The notes beneath the pieces are model-generated. The model saw only the letters and a program-made list of their open reading frames with translations. It had not been told where the DNA came from and did no database searches. Source: Alkalihalophilus pseudofirmus (GTDB lineage Bacteria > Bacillota > Bacilli > Bacillales > Bacillaceae_D). Taken from it: 64,000 nucleotides of DNA. A program made the position numbers and the translations under genes. The stretch covers positions 1,964,001 through 2,028,000 of the forward strand of contig NZ_CP117835.1 of the NCBI RefSeq assembly GCF_029094545.1, in the 5' to 3' direction. Below, one piece after another: positions 61,639 through 64,000 of this stretch (within the stretch, counting starts at the first letter, position 1; the number at the start of each line of letters is the position of its first letter).

Positions 61639-62103
61639 TTATTCAAACATTAAGATTTTAGGGTCCTTGTTATAACAATGGACAAGCATAGCATGTAATT
61701 GCCCTCTATGATGATAGACGTGTGCTAATATCTCTAATAACCATTCATACATCGTATAAGTTAATCCCCAATATGAAGTAGTTTGAGAATTTAGTTCTTC
61801 CGCGGATAAATTCATATAATTGTTTTTTAATGTATAAAAATTGGCTAGTAAACCGTCTTTAAGTTTATCTAAGGTTTTATATGATACTCCTGCATAAAAA
61901 CTTTGCATATCTTCTTGTGTTGCTTCTCTTGAAATATGCCAATCTGCTTTACATATTAATGCTATATGTTCTAATAGCTCCCCGATAGAATGCTTATTAG
62001 GTGTCGGTCTTTTTTGTAGGTCTTCTTCCTCTATATTATCTACTATTTCAATTATTGTTTTTAACGCTACTTCAATTTGGTGTAATACACTTTCACAACT
62101 CAT
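61639..62103 (-). CDS. DinB/YfiT-like metal-dependent hydrolase family protein
   Basis: 154 residues, a four-helix bundle. The metal-binding histidines are in ELLEHIALICKADWHI and in EILAHVYHHRGQLHAML. DinB proteins include thiol (bacillithiol) transferases; the substrate here is unknown. Unlike most, the ribosome site (AAGGGGG) is followed closely by the ATG. Confidence 0.85.
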   Translation of the reverse strand: MSCESVLHQIEVALKTIIEIVDNIEEEDLQKRPTPNKHSIGELLEHIALICKADWHISREATQEDMQSFYAGVSYKTLDKLKDGLLANFYTLKNNYMNLSAEELNSQTTSYWGLTYTMYEWLLEILAHVYHHRGQLHAMLVHCYNKDPKILMFE

Positions 62104-62276
62104 AAATACCCCCTTGTTAAACTCTTATGTCTGTTACTTTAAGTGAATTTTTTTGTTGTATATGGAAGTTATTCCTGATCTAGACTCCTTTTTATATTTA
62201 AATTATATTTTTATTAAATAATAGATTATAATACCATTTGGTAATTTAAAACTTAAATTGAATAGGGGTATATAAA

Positions 62277-62460
62277 TATTAAATTATAAGAAGTACTTAT
62301 GGATTGTGAGTTTCATTATCACTATGATAGTTTCATTTGTTCCTAATGTAGGTATTCAGTCATATGATGGGTATCTCTATTTTGGGTTTCCTGCACGTTA
62401 ATTAGGTTATTTTAGAGGAAAGTATTTAGTTTAGTTTACAAAGAATCCGATGAGGTAAAA
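62277..62460 (+). pseudogene. Remnant of a small membrane protein gene
   Basis: KKYLWIVSFIITMIVSFVPN then GIQSYDGYLYFGFPAR ends at TAA; the frame resumes as LGYFRGKYLV, stops again, and goes on FTKNP. There is no proper start codon, although AGGGG lies upstream. The pieces look like one former membrane protein of Bacillus. The rest of 62104-62567 holds nothing else recognised. Confidence 0.45.
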
Positions 62461-62567
62461 ATTTTAGCTACATTACAGGCGATACAACGTTTTTGAAACG
62501 GCTCTATTTTAATAGGGAATCTCGAACTGTCTTATATTGCATTACATCGCTATTTTAAGCCGCAATA

Positions 62568-62729
62568 CTAATGTTCTTTCGTTTTATCATTTACAATGTG
62601 ACTTAGCTTTTGTTCAATGCGCTTTAATTGTTTACTCTTCCTTATGGATGTACTTATAACCCAGACCACTAAAAAAATTATAGAAATAGGAAATAGTATA
62701 GCTATGAGTTGATAAAATAACGTATCCAT
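62568..62729 (-). CDS. DUF4083-like small membrane protein (53 residues)
   Basis: ATG 62729 is preceded by AAGGAGG at 6 bases. One helix (LIAILFPISIIFLVVWVIS) is followed by a basic coiled tail SIRKSKQLKRIEQKLSHIVN, the form of DUF4083 proteins. The function is unknown. Confidence 0.7.
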   Translation of the reverse strand: MDTLFYQLIAILFPISIIFLVVWVISTSIRKSKQLKRIEQKLSHIVNDKTKEH

Positions 62730-62925
62730 GTAGTACCTCCTTGTTTATAATGATAAAACCCAATTTCTATTTGTAAATTTTACCATTAAGGAGAGTTAAT
62801 TTCCGTACTAACTGAACATTTACATTATATTTGTAATTAAGTATATAAAAGTTTTTCTCATAGAACACCTTCTATGCATATCTAGTGCGCTATATCTTTC
62901 TATCCACAAATTCTATTCATCAAAA

Positions 62926-62955
62926 AGGCCGTTAATCCTTTAGGAATAGCGGCCT
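62926..62955 (-). terminator. Terminator of the PAS-STAS gene
   Basis: AGGCCG pairs with CGGCCT with an inner ATTCC/GGAT stem, followed on the minus strand by five U. Confidence 0.85.
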
Positions 62956-62988
62956 GGCTAGGAAGAGATGTTTGAACAAATCTTCACT

Positions 62989-63750
62989 TCAATTTGTTTT
63001 CTTTTCCTGTAAAAAGCTTAAAGCATCCTTAACAGTGGAAAAAGTAATTAGGTTATTTAAGTTAAAGCCAAGTTCAACTGCTTGCATGGCTAATTGGGGC
63101 CTTACCCCTGTTAAAATGCACTTAACACCTATCAAATTTAGTACATTATTAAATTTGAAAAGAGAATCTACTACTAAATTATCAAGTTGATAAATCCCTG
63201 AAAAATCTATAATTAAACAGGTTACTCTCTGCTCTTGAACCTTGACTGGCACCAATTCTAAGAGGTGCGTTGCCCTCTCCTGATTGATGGCTCCAACCAA
63301 AGGAAGAATAGCAATGCCTTCTAAAATCGGGACTATATTGGAAGCTATCTCATTTATTTCTTTACTCATTTCATTTTGTACTACTTCTAGCTGTTTTCTT
63401 TCAGTGAGATCCCTTACATACGTTTGAATGGCTTTTGTTTCCCCTATCATAATAGGGTGACAATATAACTCAACCTCTACTGAAGTTCCATCCATTTTAT
63501 AGATCGTTTCCTCAATCAGCTCTGCCGGTTCACTATAAGCTCCCGATATTCTTTTTATAATGGCGGGTTTAGAGGTTTCTTTGAATATATCGACAGGACT
63601 TGCCCCAATTACTTCCTCCCTCGAAGCTCTAAAAAAACTTTCTGCTGCTTCGTTAATATAGATAATCTTTAACTGTGAATGAACAATTAGCGGATCTAGT
63701 GCATATTCAATAACTTCCTTGTAATCAATACCTTCAATACTCTCATTCAT
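62989..63750 (-). CDS. PAS-STAS sensor protein (RsbR/YtvA-like arrangement)
   Basis: 253 residues. PAS domain about 8-118 (YALDPLIVHSQLKIIYINEA; FFRASREEVIGASPVDIF; TYVRDLTERK) and STAS domain about 145-248 (AILPLVGAINQERATHLLEL; LIIDFSGIYQLDNLVVDSLF; GVKCILTGVRPQLAMQAVEL). The lack of the LOV cysteine motif NCRFLQ makes it a non-light PAS. It probably joins the stressosome as a sensory paralogue alongside the gene at 17234. G-rich ribosome site before the ATG; own terminator. Confidence 0.88.
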   Translation of the reverse strand: MNESIEGIDYKEVIEYALDPLIVHSQLKIIYINEAAESFFRASREEVIGASPVDIFKETSKPAIIKRISGAYSEPAELIEETIYKMDGTSVEVELYCHPIMIGETKAIQTYVRDLTERKQLEVVQNEMSKEINEIASNIVPILEGIAILPLVGAINQERATHLLELVPVKVQEQRVTCLIIDFSGIYQLDNLVVDSLFKFNNVLNLIGVKCILTGVRPQLAMQAVELGFNLNNLITFSTVKDALSFLQEKKTN

Positions 63751-63854
63751 AACATTCGCCCCCTTTACAAAGGGTAAACTAAACAGTCGTTATATACAAG
63801 GGTTCGCATTTATAGGGTTAGTAAAAGTTTATCTTATTACTCTTTTTTAACCAG

Positions 63855-64000
63855 TCACTTTGCTTCCTCTAAATCAGTATGTAACATTGCATAGACGAAG
63901 CTATCTGTCCATTCATTCTTATTCCAATAATCCTTTATGAAATGTGCTTCTTTCCTCATGCCCACTCTCTCGCAGAGCCTTTGAGATAACGTATTTCGTG
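63855..64000 (-). CDS. GNAT acetyltransferase, C-terminal end only
   Basis: The gene enters from the right edge. The visible frame NTLSQRLCERVGMRKEAHFI followed by KDYWNKNEWTDSFVYAML is the typical end of RimJ/RimL-type GNAT enzymes, in which the RVGMRKEA strand and the final YAML strand close the fold. It ends at TGA 63855-63857. The start lies outside the window. Confidence 0.8.
   Translation of the reverse strand, partial: RNTLSQRLCERVGMRKEAHFIKDYWNKNEWTDSFVYAMLHTDLEEAK

Overview
The window looks like chromosome of a low-GC, Gram-positive, spore-forming Bacillaceae bacterium. The evidence is a comK gene, a PdaC-type deacetylase, a DUF3231 coat-like protein, RsbR-type STAS proteins, LXG (type VII secretion) toxins, strong AGGAGG ribosome binding sites and T-box/ykkC leaders. 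No rRNA, tRNA, CRISPR array, insertion-sequence transposase or prophage structural gene was seen.

Layout. 0-25 kb is mostly small housekeeping and accessory genes on the minus strand. It holds a broken MarR regulator, a NUDIX hydrolase behind a ykkC-family riboswitch, GNAT acetyltransferases, a YjiH membrane protein, an AI-2E-type permease, a flavin monooxygenase divergent from a TetR gene, TrmO, an interrupted Amj lipid II flippase, small immunity-like genes, an MFS transporter behind a T-box, an RsbR paralogue, CspA, CarD, SRAP, lipoproteins and a secreted lipase.

25.6-39.3 kb is a defence island, all on the minus strand. A DISARM-like operon (split drmE-like gene, drmA helicase, drmB DUF1998) ends in a terminator. 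It is followed by a Dcm/DrmMII-type cytosine methyltransferase overlapping an EcoRII-type restriction endonuclease. The usual DISARM phospholipase-D gene drmC is not present. HNH endonucleases lie on both sides, one of them McrA-like. The combination of DISARM core genes with a complete EcoRII-type restriction-modification pair is the most interesting object in the window.

39.5-44.4 kb holds a TPR/winged-helix regulator, an M20-type peptidase, ComK, a candidate HEPN protein and an XRE regulator. 44.6-56.7 kb is a polymorphic toxin region: two LXG toxins with almost identical N-termini and upstream DNA but different C-terminal domains, each followed by an immunity-type gene. Between and around them are decaying orphan immunity genes and an unrelated NtdR/NtdB-like pair. 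56.8-64 kb holds small membrane proteins, a decayed oxidoreductase/TetR pair, PdaC, DinB and PAS-STAS genes.

A recurring theme is fresh gene decay. At least five genes carry a single in-frame stop with the frame intact on both sides, and three are shifted at A6-A7 tracts. Short extragenic repeats are scattered between genes, and one truncates a SUKH immunity gene.
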